Below, piece after piece: positions 1 through 6,199 of a DNA stretch of 11,725 nucleotides. The translations under genes and the position numbers were made by a program. This DNA comes from an uncultured Ruminococcus sp. GTDB taxonomy: Bacteria > Bacillota > Clostridia > Oscillospirales > Acutalibacteraceae. The notes beneath the pieces were generated by a model, which saw nothing but the letters and a program-made list of their open reading frames with translations, was not told the DNA's origin and did no database searches. Position 1 is the stretch's first letter. The number at the start of each line of letters is the position of its first letter. The DNA is taken from contig CADBRK010000216.1 of assembly GCA_902797065.1 (NCBI GenBank), positions 1 through 11,725 on the forward strand, written 5' to 3'.

Positions 1-9
1 AGAATAAAG

Positions 10-82
10 AGCTGGTGGACGGACTCGAACCCCCGACCTGCTGATTACAAATCAGCTGCTCTACCAACTGAGCTACACCAGC
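10..82 (-). tRNA. tRNA-Thr (anticodon UGU)
   Basis: The reverse complement folds into a full cloverleaf. The 7-bp acceptor stem (GCTGGTG with CACCAGC) and the 4-bp D stem (GCTC/GAGC) are perfect, and the D loop contains GG. The anticodon stem GCTGA/TCAGC is perfect around loop TTTGTAA, giving anticodon UGU, which reads the Thr codon ACA. The T loop is TTCGAGT. The T stem is imperfect: GGGGG faces CCGTC, giving one G-U wobble and one central G-G mismatch. Base 73 is U, as in many Gram-positive tRNA-Thr. The next bases are CTT, so CCA is not encoded and must be added by the CCA-adding enzyme. It has its own promoters just upstream, and more tRNAs could follow beyond the left edge of the window, which cannot be seen. 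Confidence 0.96.
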
Positions 83-113
83 GAATATAACGCACACTTA
101 ACAGTGCTTGATT

Positions 114-142
114 ATTATATCATAACTTCCGCATCTTGTCAA
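114..142 (-). promoter_or_regulatory. Sigma-A promoter proximal to tRNA-Thr
   Basis: On the minus strand there is a perfect -35 TTGACA (137-142), a 17-nt spacer and a perfect -10 TATAAT (114-119). The predicted start is the G at 107, leaving a leader of about 24 nt before the tRNA 5' end at 82. The A/T-rich tract immediately upstream (about 143-175) resembles an UP element. Consensus boxes with optimal spacing fit a strong stable-RNA promoter. The start site is inferred from spacing. Confidence 0.88.
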
Positions 143-178
143 GAAAAAATTTTTATTATTTTTTTAGTTTTTTTCTTG
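140..178. repeat. A/T-rich inverted repeat between the two tRNA promoters
   Basis: CAAGAAAAAA at 140-149 is the exact inverse complement of TTTTTTCTTG at 169-178, around a 19-base A/T-only-plus-one-G centre. It overlaps the proximal promoter's -35 box by three bases. It may simply reflect A-tracts acting as an UP element. As RNA made from the distal promoter, it could form a weak A-U hairpin. No function is demonstrated. Confidence 0.4.
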
Positions 179-192
179 CGGAGTGCTTATTA

Positions 193-221
193 ATAATATC
201 ACACAGATCGGCTTTTGTCAA
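193..221 (-). promoter_or_regulatory. Second, distal sigma-A promoter for tRNA-Thr
   Basis: On the minus strand: TTGACA (216-221), a 17-nt spacer and TATTAT (193-198), one mismatch from the -10 consensus. The predicted start is the G at 186. It lies 79 bases upstream of the proximal promoter in identical geometry. The flanks are similar too: TTCTTGACAA at the -35 and AAGCACT around the start site occur in both. It sits just downstream of the rluD terminator, so it appears dedicated to the tRNA unit. Confidence 0.78.
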
Positions 222-246
222 GAAGATTTTTTATTTTTGTATTTAC

Positions 247-287
247 AAAATGCAGCCCCCGTATTCAATTCAAATGAAGGGGCTGCA
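247..287 (-). terminator. Probable rho-independent terminator after rluD
   Basis: A 9-bp GC-rich stem, TGCAGCCCC with GGGGCTGCA (279-287 and 251-259), closes a loop of about 19 bases. On the minus strand it is followed by TTTTGTAAAT. It lies 77 bases after the rluD stop codon and just before the distal tRNA promoter, which is where the operon should end. The U-tract is short and interrupted and the loop is long, so termination may be incomplete. The rest of the gene-free stretch 83-363 holds the two promoters, the A/T-rich inverted repeat and otherwise featureless A/T-rich DNA. Confidence 0.62.
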
Positions 288-363
288 AAGTCTTCCGATT
301 ATTTCTTCGAATTGTATTTGCAAATTCTTATGCATAAACGCCGAACCTGTCAATCGTGCGTCT

Positions 364-1275
364 TTAAAGGTCATGCTTTTTTAAGAAAGCAGTAAAATAA
401 TCGGGCAATTCGGAATCAAATCTCATAAACTCGTTGGTTATCGGGTGTATAAACCCGATTTTTTTTGCATGCAGACACTGCCCGTTAAGCTCGGTTATTA
501 CCTTTGACGGTCCGTAAACGGCATCTCCGGCAACAGGGTGCCCTATGTATGCCATATGTACTCTGATCTGATGCGTCCTGCCCGTTTCAAGCTTCATAGC
601 CGCATGAGTAAAGCCGTTATTGTATGAGATCACTCTGTAATGTGTGACCGCATTTCTGCTGTTCTCATACGTTACGCACATTTTCTTGCGGTCGGTCTTA
701 TGTCTGCCGATGGGCGCGTCTACGGTCCCATGTTCTTCCTTTAATCTGCCGTACAGAACAGCCTCGTATTCTCTCTCGAACGAATGCTCCTTGATCTGCC
801 CGGCAAGTCCGATATGCGCCTTGTCGTTCTTTGCAACGACCAGAAGACCGCTTGTGTCTTTATCTATGCGGTGAACTATCCCCGGGCGCAGTACACCGTT
901 AATCCCCGACAGACTGTCTTTGCAGTGATAGAGCAGCGCATTGACGAGAGTACCGCTGTAATTGCCCGGCGCAGGGTGAACGACCATGCCCTTGGGCTTA
1001 TTCACCACAAGCAGGTGTTCGTCCTCATAGACTATATCAAGCGGGATATTCTCAGCCTGCGCTTCATACTCTTTCGGTTCGGGTACTGTTACCGCAAGAA
1101 TATCGCCCTTTTTAAGCTTGTAATTTTTTCCGACAGCTGCGCCTTTAAGCAAAACCGAACCGTTCTCGCAAAGCGCCGATATACTGCTTCTTGACATATC
1201 CTCGATAGCGCCGCTCAGAAACTTATCGGCTCTCTGCCCTGCGTCCTGCTCCGTTACCTCAAAGATGTATTCCAT
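364..1275 (-). CDS. rluD: RluD/YlyB-type 23S rRNA pseudouridine synthase
   Basis: 303-aa RNA pseudouridine synthase of the RluA/RluD family, which isomerises specific uridines in large-subunit rRNA; the exact site in this organism is not known. An N-terminal S4 RNA-binding domain (about residues 12-60) precedes the catalytic domain. The catalytic motif HRIDKDTSG is at 135-143 with the aspartate at D138. GRTHQIRVHM at 232-241 and LHA...HP near 268-278 are other family hallmarks. The length is normal. The ATG at 1275 lies 3 bases after the lspA stop, with a purine-rich GGAAGAG overlapping the end of lspA, so the two are co-translated. Immediately downstream of lspA is the position held by ylyB in Bacillus subtilis, so this is best regarded as its orthologue. 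There, pyrR follows; here a terminator follows. The family is certain, the precise target is not. Confidence 0.95.
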   Translation of the reverse strand: MEYIFEVTEQDAGQRADKFLSGAIEDMSRSSISALCENGSVLLKGAAVGKNYKLKKGDILAVTVPEPKEYEAQAENIPLDIVYEDEHLLVVNKPKGMVVHPAPGNYSGTLVNALLYHCKDSLSGINGVLRPGIVHRIDKDTSGLLVVAKNDKAHIGLAGQIKEHSFEREYEAVLYGRLKEEHGTVDAPIGRHKTDRKKMCVTYENSRNAVTHYRVISYNNGFTHAAMKLETGRTHQIRVHMAYIGHPVAGDAVYGPSKVITELNGQCLHAKKIGFIHPITNEFMRFDSELPDYFTAFLKKHDL

Positions 1276-1278
1276 AGA

Positions 1279-1755
1279 TCACTCTTCCGCCTTTACTTTC
1301 CGGGGTGCAATATTTTTCTTGCAAAAAGCAACAGATATTACAAGCATGACCGCACCCACCGTAATATAATAATCGGCAAGGTTACACACCGGCGGAAAGA
1401 AAGAGAACTGCAGAAAATCAACTACATATCCTCTGAATACTCTGTCGATCAGATTACCTATACCGCCCGCAAACACAAGCACCACAGCCGTGTAGAACAG
1501 CTTGCCCTCTATCTTGTACTTTACAAGCACTCCGATCAGTACGCCGAGTATCACGACCGTAACCGCAATAAAGAACCACTGCTTGTTTTGCAGCATGCCG
1601 AAAGCCGCTCCCCTGTTCTCCACATAAGTAAAGTAATAGAAGTTATCTATCACTTTGACAAAGCCCTGCGGTTTGATCACATTCAATGCGTACAGCTTTG
1701 TAAGCTGGTCTATGACTACCAATGCGGCAATGATAATAATAGCTATTATAGACAA
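1279..1755 (-). CDS. lspA: Lipoprotein signal peptidase (signal peptidase II)
   Basis: Integral membrane aspartyl protease that cleaves the signal peptide of diacylglyceryl-modified prolipoproteins after Lgt has acted. Four hydrophobic segments are visible. Family motifs are the N-terminal DQLTK, then ENRGAAFG, GGIGNLIDR, GYVVDF and NLADYYI. The catalytic aspartates are the D of VVDF and the D of NLAD (D113 and D128 with this start). I chose the TTG at 1755 (158 aa, normal family length). GGAAAGGA lies 10 nt upstream, the protein then begins directly with the first membrane helix, and the upstream GTG at 1812 has no ribosome binding site and sits in a strong hairpin. The GTG would give 177 aa with an atypical N-terminal extension. 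The stop is 3 bases before rluD. The family call is firm; the start is probable. Confidence 0.94.
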   Translation of the reverse strand: MSIIAIIIIAALVVIDQLTKLYALNVIKPQGFVKVIDNFYYFTYVENRGAAFGMLQNKQWFFIAVTVVILGVLIGVLVKYKIEGKLFYTAVVLVFAGGIGNLIDRVFRGYVVDFLQFSFFPPVCNLADYYITVGAVMLVISVAFCKKNIAPRKVKAEE

Positions 1756-1765
1756 TATGATTCTG

Positions 1766-1773
1766 TCCTTTCC
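1766..1773 (-). promoter_or_regulatory. Ribosome binding site supporting the TTG start of lspA
   Basis: GGAAAGGA on the minus strand, 10 nt before TTG 1755. It is the only SD-like sequence near either candidate lspA start. Its spacing is similar to that of the AAAGGAG before ileS. This is the main sequence argument for the shorter LspA. Confidence 0.5.
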
Positions 1774-1781
1774 ATAAAGCC

Positions 1782-1818
1782 AAAGCGTGACAAGGCATAA
1801 ACGCCCTGCCACAGCTTT
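1782..1818 (-). promoter_or_regulatory. Strong RNA hairpin in the ileS-lspA intergenic region
   Basis: On the minus strand, AAAGC, a bulged T, then GTGGCAGGGC (1803-1812) pairs across the six-base loop GTTTAT with GCCTTGTCAC (1787-1796) and GCTTT (1782-1786). That makes 15 pairs, two of them G-U. No U-tract follows on the minus strand, so it is not a standard terminator for this operon. Read on the plus strand it is followed by TTTTGTATTATTT, so it could stop antisense transcription. It ends 8 bases before the SD of the proposed lspA TTG start. It could be an mRNA processing or stability element; its role is unknown. Confidence 0.6.
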
Positions 1819-1840
1819 TGTATTATTTCAAATATTCCTA

Positions 1841-4624
1841 TTATTTAACAAGCGACCTGAGAACACCCGAGCAGCGTGCACATACGCACGGATTCTCGCT
1901 GTCCTGACCTACTGTCGTGCTGTAAGTCCAGCAGCGTTCGCACTTCTCGCCCTCTGCCTTGTTGATCTCGACTTTCAACTCTGCGGCTGTTTCGTCGTTA
2001 ACGATCTCAACATTCGATACGATAAATGCGTCTTTCAGCTCGCCTTCGACAGACTTGATGAAGTCATACTCTGCGCCTGTGCAGGAGAGTTTTACGGAAG
2101 TTTCAAGCGACGCCTTAACAAGCTTCTGATTAACTGCAACCTCGATAGACTTCTTTACAATGTCACGAAGCTCGTGTATCTTATCCCATTTTGCGATGAA
2201 ATCATCGTCAACGGTAATATTCACAAGCTCGGGCATAGAGTTGAACACAACGTGGCTTGCATCTACGCCCTTCGCATGAGGCATGAACTTCCAGATCTCA
2301 TCGGAAGTATATGCAAGTATCGGAGTTATCATTCTTGTCATAGCGTCGAGAATGATATAGATAGCCGTCTGCGCTGCGCGTCTTGCTTTTCCGTCGCTGA
2401 GTTCGGTGTAAAGTCTGTCTTTGAGAACATCAAGATAGAAGTTTGACATATCAACTACACAGAAGTTATGTATAGCATGATATACCTGATGGAACTCGTA
2501 TGCGTCGTAGCCCTCGCGTACTCTCTTGTTAAGCTCGTTGAGCTTATTGAGCGCCCATTTATCGATCGGATAAAGCTCGTCAAGCGGGAGCGTATCCTTA
2601 TCGGGATCAAAGTCGTACAGATTGCTGAGAATGTATCTTGCTGTATTTCTGATCTTTCTGTATGACTCGGAAAGCTGCTTGAGAATATCCTTTGAAATAC
2701 GAATATCCGCATGATAATCAGATGAAGCTACCCAGAGTCTGAGAATATCTGCGCCGTACTGCTCAACAACTTCGCTCGGAAGAATACCGTTGCCCAAAGA
2801 CTTACTCATCTTTCTGCCCTGACCGTCAACTACCCAGCCGTGTGTAAGAACAGCCTTGTACGGCGCCTGACCCGTTGTTGCAACGGCAGTCAAAAGCGAC
2901 GACTGGAACCAGCCTCTGTACTGGTCTGCGCCCTCCAGATAAAGATCTGCGGGATATGTAAGGTCGGGTCTTGTTTTAAGAACGGCTGCATGAGTCGAAC
3001 CGGAGTCGAACCATACGTCCATGATGTCTTTTTCTTTATCAAAATCTGTGCCTCCGCACTTCTTGCAGGCTGTACCATCGGGGAGAATATCATTTGCCGA
3101 CATCTCGTACCATGCGTTCGAGCCTTTCTCTCTGAAAAGCTCCGCAACCGCCATCATAGCGTCTCTCTCGATATGAGGCTCGCCGCACTTCTTGCAGAAG
3201 AATATCGGGATCGGCACGCCCCACTTACGCTGACGGGAGATACACCAGTCCTTACGGTCACGAACCATCGAAGAAATTCTGTCCTCGCCCCATGCAGGGA
3301 TCCACTCTACGCTCTTGATAGCCTCGAGAGTCTCATCCTTAAAATCGTCTACCGAGCAGAACCACTGATCCGTTGCTCTGAACAGAACAGGCTTCTTGCA
3401 TCTCCAGCAGTGCGGGTACTGGTGAATGATCTTCTGAAGTGCAAAGAGTGCGCCTGTTTCTTCAAGATACAAAGCGATCGGCTTGTTTGCATCCTCGGTT
3501 GAAAGACCTGCGAATCTTCCTGCCTCCTCGGTAAGGATACCGTCGGCATTTACGGGAACCACGATCGGGAGTTCGGGGTAATTTCTGCAGACCTCATAGT
3601 CCTCTACACCGTGACCGGGCGCAGTATGAACACAGCCCGTACCGCTCTCGAGTGTTACATGGTCGCCCACGATAACAAGAGGCTCTCTGTCGATAAACGG
3701 ATGCTGAGTTTTCATATACTCAAAATCGCTGCCCTTAAATCTTGCAGCAACTTCATAATCTGTCTTGCCTGCGGCATCCATAGCAGATCTGTAAAGATCC
3801 TCTGCCATGATATAATACTCGTCGCCGCACTTTACTGCAACATAATCGAATCTCGGACCTACACAGATAGCAACATTTGCCGGCAGCGTCCATGTTGTTG
3901 TTGTCCAGATAACGAAGTATGTCTTGTCTGCCGGGATATTATGAGCCGTAAGCACGCCCTTGTCATCGGTTACTCTGAACTTTACATAGATAGAATGACA
4001 CGGGTCTTCAAAATACTCTATCTCTGCTTCTGCAAGCGCTGTCTTACAATCGGGGCACCAGTACACCGGCTTCAGGCCTTTGTAGATATAACCCTTGCAA
4101 GCCATCTCCGCAAATACTTCGATCTGCTTGGCCTCAAATTCGGGGAGCAGAGTTATGTAAGGATTCTCCCACTCGCCGATACCGCCGAGACGCTTGAACT
4201 GATTTCTCTGATCGTCTATATACTTATCGACAAAGTCATGACAAAGCTTTCTGAGCTCTACCTCGGAGATCGAAGAAGAGTTGCCTACGCCTGCCTTGGC
4301 TCTTGCCTTAAGCTCTGTCGGAAGTCCGTGAGTATCCCAGCCGGGAACATACGGTGCTTTGAAGCCCGACATATTCTTATATCTGATAATAAAATCCTTG
4401 AGCACCTTGTTGAGCGCCGTACCCAGATGAATATCGCCGTTAGCATACGGAGGTCCGTCGTGAAGTACAAACAACGGTTTGCCCTCGTTCATCTTCATAA
4501 GGTTTTCATAAACCTTATCCTCTTCCCACGATCTGAGCGTACCGGGTTCGCTCTTCGGGAGTCCTGCCCTCATAGGGAATTCTGTTTTAGGCAGGTTCAT
4601 TGTTTCTTTAAAATCCTGTGCCAT
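1841..4624 (-). CDS. ileS: Isoleucyl-tRNA synthetase (bacterial IleS1 type)
   Basis: 927-aa class I aminoacyl-tRNA synthetase that charges tRNA-Ile and edits mischarged valine in the cytoplasm. The HIGH-type motif is PPYANGDIHLG (58-68) and the KMSKS loop is at 605-609. The CP1 editing domain shows the Thr-rich TTTTWTLPAN (241-250) and HTAPGHGVEDY (333-343, with D342). Zinc-binding cysteine pairs occur near 190/193, 406/409, 477/480 and 520/523. The C-terminal zinc finger uses C895, C898, C915 and C918, marking the ordinary bacterial type rather than the eukaryote-like, mupirocin-resistant type. The length is normal. The ATG at 4624 has AAAGGAGAG upstream. It lies 30 bases after divIVA, as in B. 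subtilis, but that gap is too short for the T-box leader often found before ileS in Firmicutes. Confidence 0.98.
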   Translation of the reverse strand: MAQDFKETMNLPKTEFPMRAGLPKSEPGTLRSWEEDKVYENLMKMNEGKPLFVLHDGPPYANGDIHLGTALNKVLKDFIIRYKNMSGFKAPYVPGWDTHGLPTELKARAKAGVGNSSSISEVELRKLCHDFVDKYIDDQRNQFKRLGGIGEWENPYITLLPEFEAKQIEVFAEMACKGYIYKGLKPVYWCPDCKTALAEAEIEYFEDPCHSIYVKFRVTDDKGVLTAHNIPADKTYFVIWTTTTWTLPANVAICVGPRFDYVAVKCGDEYYIMAEDLYRSAMDAAGKTDYEVAARFKGSDFEYMKTQHPFIDREPLVIVGDHVTLESGTGCVHTAPGHGVEDYEVCRNYPELPIVVPVNADGILTEEAGRFAGLSTEDANKPIALYLEETGALFALQKIIHQYPHCWRCKKPVLFRATDQWFCSVDDFKDETLEAIKSVEWIPAWGEDRISSMVRDRKDWCISRQRKWGVPIPIFFCKKCGEPHIERDAMMAVAELFREKGSNAWYEMSANDILPDGTACKKCGGTDFDKEKDIMDVWFDSGSTHAAVLKTRPDLTYPADLYLEGADQYRGWFQSSLLTAVATTGQAPYKAVLTHGWVVDGQGRKMSKSLGNGILPSEVVEQYGADILRLWVASSDYHADIRISKDILKQLSESYRKIRNTARYILSNLYDFDPDKDTLPLDELYPIDKWALNKLNELNKRVREGYDAYEFHQVYHAIHNFCVVDMSNFYLDVLKDRLYTELSDGKARRAAQTAIYIILDAMTRMITPILAYTSDEIWKFMPHAKGVDASHVVFNSMPELVNITVDDDFIAKWDKIHELRDIVKKSIEVAVNQKLVKASLETSVKLSCTGAEYDFIKSVEGELKDAFIVSNVEIVNDETAAELKVEINKAEGEKCERCWTYSTTVGQDSENPCVCARCSGVLRSLVK

Positions 4625-4654
4625 TGGTTTTTTCTCTCCTTTTATTATACAAAA

Positions 4655-5389
4655 TCATTCGGCTTTAACATCGTAATTATCACCGAATTTCAGTTTGCCG
4701 AATTTTTTCTCAAAATCACCTTTGTTTATCTGTATAGTACCCGCAGTGTCTGTGTTTCCTGCCGCTGTGCTTGCTGCGGCAGCCGCAACACTCACGGCAG
4801 TGTCCGCCGTTGCGTCCTTGACAGCGTCCTCGATAGTAGCAAACTCGCTGTCTTCAAGCGGAGCGCTCTCGTCATGCTTATCGGAATACCTGTCTGTGGG
4901 ATATTTCTTGTTTATACGCTCCTTCTCCGCTTCGGCGTCCTTCTTTTTCGGAAGCATCTCGAGCGACTCTATCTGAAGCTTATAAAGTTCGATAAGACGT
5001 GCGCGTATATCGGCGGCTTCCTTCTGGATATGAAATATCATTTCTTTCTCCGACTTGATGCGGTTATTAGCGTCCGCAACGATCATATCCGCCTTTTTAC
5101 GTGCGTCCGACAATATTGCCGCCGCCATCGACTCGGCGTCGTGTATCGTCTTTTCGGCGTAGGTGTCTGCATTTGAAATAGCCGAATTGCCATTTTCTTT
5201 GTCCGCTACAAGTTTTGCGACTTTGGTTTGTATTTCGGCTATTCGCGCCTGAAGCGCAGCATTCTCTTTCTGCAGAGAATCATATGCTTCGGCAGTAGTT
5301 TTTACAAACTCGTTGACTTCATCTGTGTTATATCCTCCGAGTCTCGCCTTTTTAAAGCTTACATTGCGTATCTCTTCGGCTGTAAGCAT
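4655..5389 (-). CDS. divIVA: DivIVA-family cell division scaffold
   Basis: 244-aa coiled-coil protein expected to bind negatively curved membrane at septa and poles and recruit division or morphogenesis partners. The N-terminal membrane-targeting domain is typical: MLTAEEIRNVSF, then ARLGGYNTDEVNEF near 15-28. A coiled coil follows (about 30-65), then a long helical, Ala/Lys/Glu-rich segment (about 74-165). The tail from about 166 is acidic, then Ala/Thr/Ser-rich (about 185-218). The last residues, FEKKFGKLKFGDNYDVKAE, look like a short conserved end motif. The ATG at 5389 has GGGGG 7-8 nt upstream. It lies 42 bases after ylmH and 30 before ileS. Position between ylmH and ileS plus the N-terminal motif make the call firm; partners of the tail are unknown. 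Confidence 0.93.
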   Translation of the reverse strand: MLTAEEIRNVSFKKARLGGYNTDEVNEFVKTTAEAYDSLQKENAALQARIAEIQTKVAKLVADKENGNSAISNADTYAEKTIHDAESMAAAILSDARKKADMIVADANNRIKSEKEMIFHIQKEAADIRARLIELYKLQIESLEMLPKKKDAEAEKERINKKYPTDRYSDKHDESAPLEDSEFATIEDAVKDATADTAVSVAAAAASTAAGNTDTAGTIQINKGDFEKKFGKLKFGDNYDVKAE

Positions 5390-5403
5390 ATATATTCCCC
5401 CTT

Positions 5404-5428
5404 ACGGACAATTCAAAAACTGTCCCGT
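5404..5428 (-). promoter_or_regulatory. Small hairpin directly upstream of the divIVA ribosome binding site
   Basis: In the 42-base ylmH-divIVA gap the minus strand reads ACGGGACA, a 10-base loop (GTTTTTGAAT) and TGTCCGT. This makes a 7-bp stem with one bulged G. The divIVA SD (AAGGGGG) begins immediately after the stem, with no U-tract, so it is not a terminator. It may tune access to the SD or act in mRNA stability. A stem this short could occur by chance. Confidence 0.35.
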
Positions 5429-5431
5429 TTC

Positions 5432-6196
5432 TTACTTATATCTCCTGACGGTGATCCTGTATTTCCCCTTGCGGGTAAGAGTACCGTCCGAATTGATAAT
5501 ATATTTGCCGTATCCTCTCACGGATAATCTGTCGTTATCGGTTATTCGCTTATCCGCATTTGTTATTATCTCAAAATTTACCGAGACAAGCCCCGATTCT
5601 ATCAGCTCTCTCGATCTGCTCCGGCTGAGTCCGGCAGCAGCGCCGACAACGCTGTCCGCCCGCAGTGACGAAACGGTATACTCTTTTTCTTCAAACTCCT
5701 GAGTATGATCGAAGTTTGCGGCTTCCCGAGTAAAACTCACTCCGGTTCTGCCTATTTTCGTGATCTGCAGCTCAACATAAGACGCAAGCTCGCTTTTCAC
5801 GAAAAACGAGGTTATCCCCTCTCCGACTACAATATCGCCGACAGCCTCACGCTTTATACCCAAAGCCATAAGCGAACCCAGAAAGTCTCTGTGAGTAAGC
5901 TTATCTGCCGTTCTGTATTTAAGATTGAGACATACAAACGGAAAATCCTCCTTATCCGGGCTTTCGTACTCGGGGTATACGCACAGCATTGTGCGGTCTG
6001 CATTTTCGTATCCGCCCCAGAAGAGATAATTGTGAACGGAGTTTTCTTTCAGCACCGACAAAGCGAGCGACATCTGTCTTTCGTTCAGAAAATCCGAATA
6101 GCATTTTTTGTGACGCTTTTCACAAAGAGAGATCATATCATTGATATGCAGACAGAGCATTCTGTCCTCGTCGGACAAATGATCGAAGCATTTCAT
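5432..6196 (-). CDS. ylmH: YlmH-type S4-domain RNA-binding protein
   Basis: 254-aa cytoplasmic RNA-binding protein of the YlmH family. The N-terminal part aligns by eye with B. subtilis YlmH (FDHLSDEDR and YSDFLNERQ), and the central family motif LTHRDFLGSLMALGIKREA is at 100-118. The C-terminal S4 domain (about 176-235) contains LSRSRSRELIESGLVSVN. S4 proteins bind structured RNA; YlmH has been linked to the ribosome, including ribosome-associated quality control, and to division through its genomic position. ATG 6196 is only 3 bases after the sepF stop (TAA TAT ATG) and has no clear SD, so translation probably depends on coupling to sepF. An internal ATG (codon 13) with GAGG upstream exists, but the family alignment favours the first. 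In B. subtilis ylmG lies between sepF and ylmH; it is absent here. Confidence 0.92.
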   Translation of the reverse strand: MKCFDHLSDEDRMLCLHINDMISLCEKRHKKCYSDFLNERQMSLALSVLKENSVHNYLFWGGYENADRTMLCVYPEYESPDKEDFPFVCLNLKYRTADKLTHRDFLGSLMALGIKREAVGDIVVGEGITSFFVKSELASYVELQITKIGRTGVSFTREAANFDHTQEFEEKEYTVSSLRADSVVGAAAGLSRSRSRELIESGLVSVNFEIITNADKRITDNDRLSVRGYGKYIINSDGTLTRKGKYRITVRRYK

Positions 6197-6199
6197 ATA

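Noticed and set aside
245..353. Possible small RNA: TTGACA at 348-353 with AAGAAT 18 bases downstream, ending at the 251-287 hairpin
   Set aside because: The -10 matches the consensus only partly and the spacing is not optimal. The hairpin is explained as the operon terminator. Only transcript mapping could revive it.
136..395. Two short overlapping plus-strand frames in the intergenic region before rluD
   Set aside because: They run through promoters, A/T-rich tracts and the terminator of the opposite strand, with no SD and low-complexity translation.
1787..2446. 219-codon plus-strand frame antisense to the 3' part of ileS
   Set aside because: It covers the conserved IleRS anticodon-binding and zinc-finger region, shows no motif, and its start lies within the hairpin.
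4635..4665. TATAAT in the divIVA-ileS gap as an ileS promoter
   Set aside because: No acceptable -35 at 16-18 bases and no extended -10; A/T-rich gaps give such matches by chance.
3611..5176. 521-codon open frame on the plus strand, antisense to ileS and divIVA
   Set aside because: The minus strand carries unmistakable IleS and DivIVA. The antisense translation is Cys/Arg/Ile-rich without recognisable motifs and crosses a gene boundary, which is typical of a codon-bias shadow. No SD or promoter was seen.
6122..6196. Internal ATG (codon 13 of ylmH) with GAGG upstream as the true start
   Set aside because: The residues before it align with the N-terminus of B. subtilis YlmH, so the first ATG is preferred.
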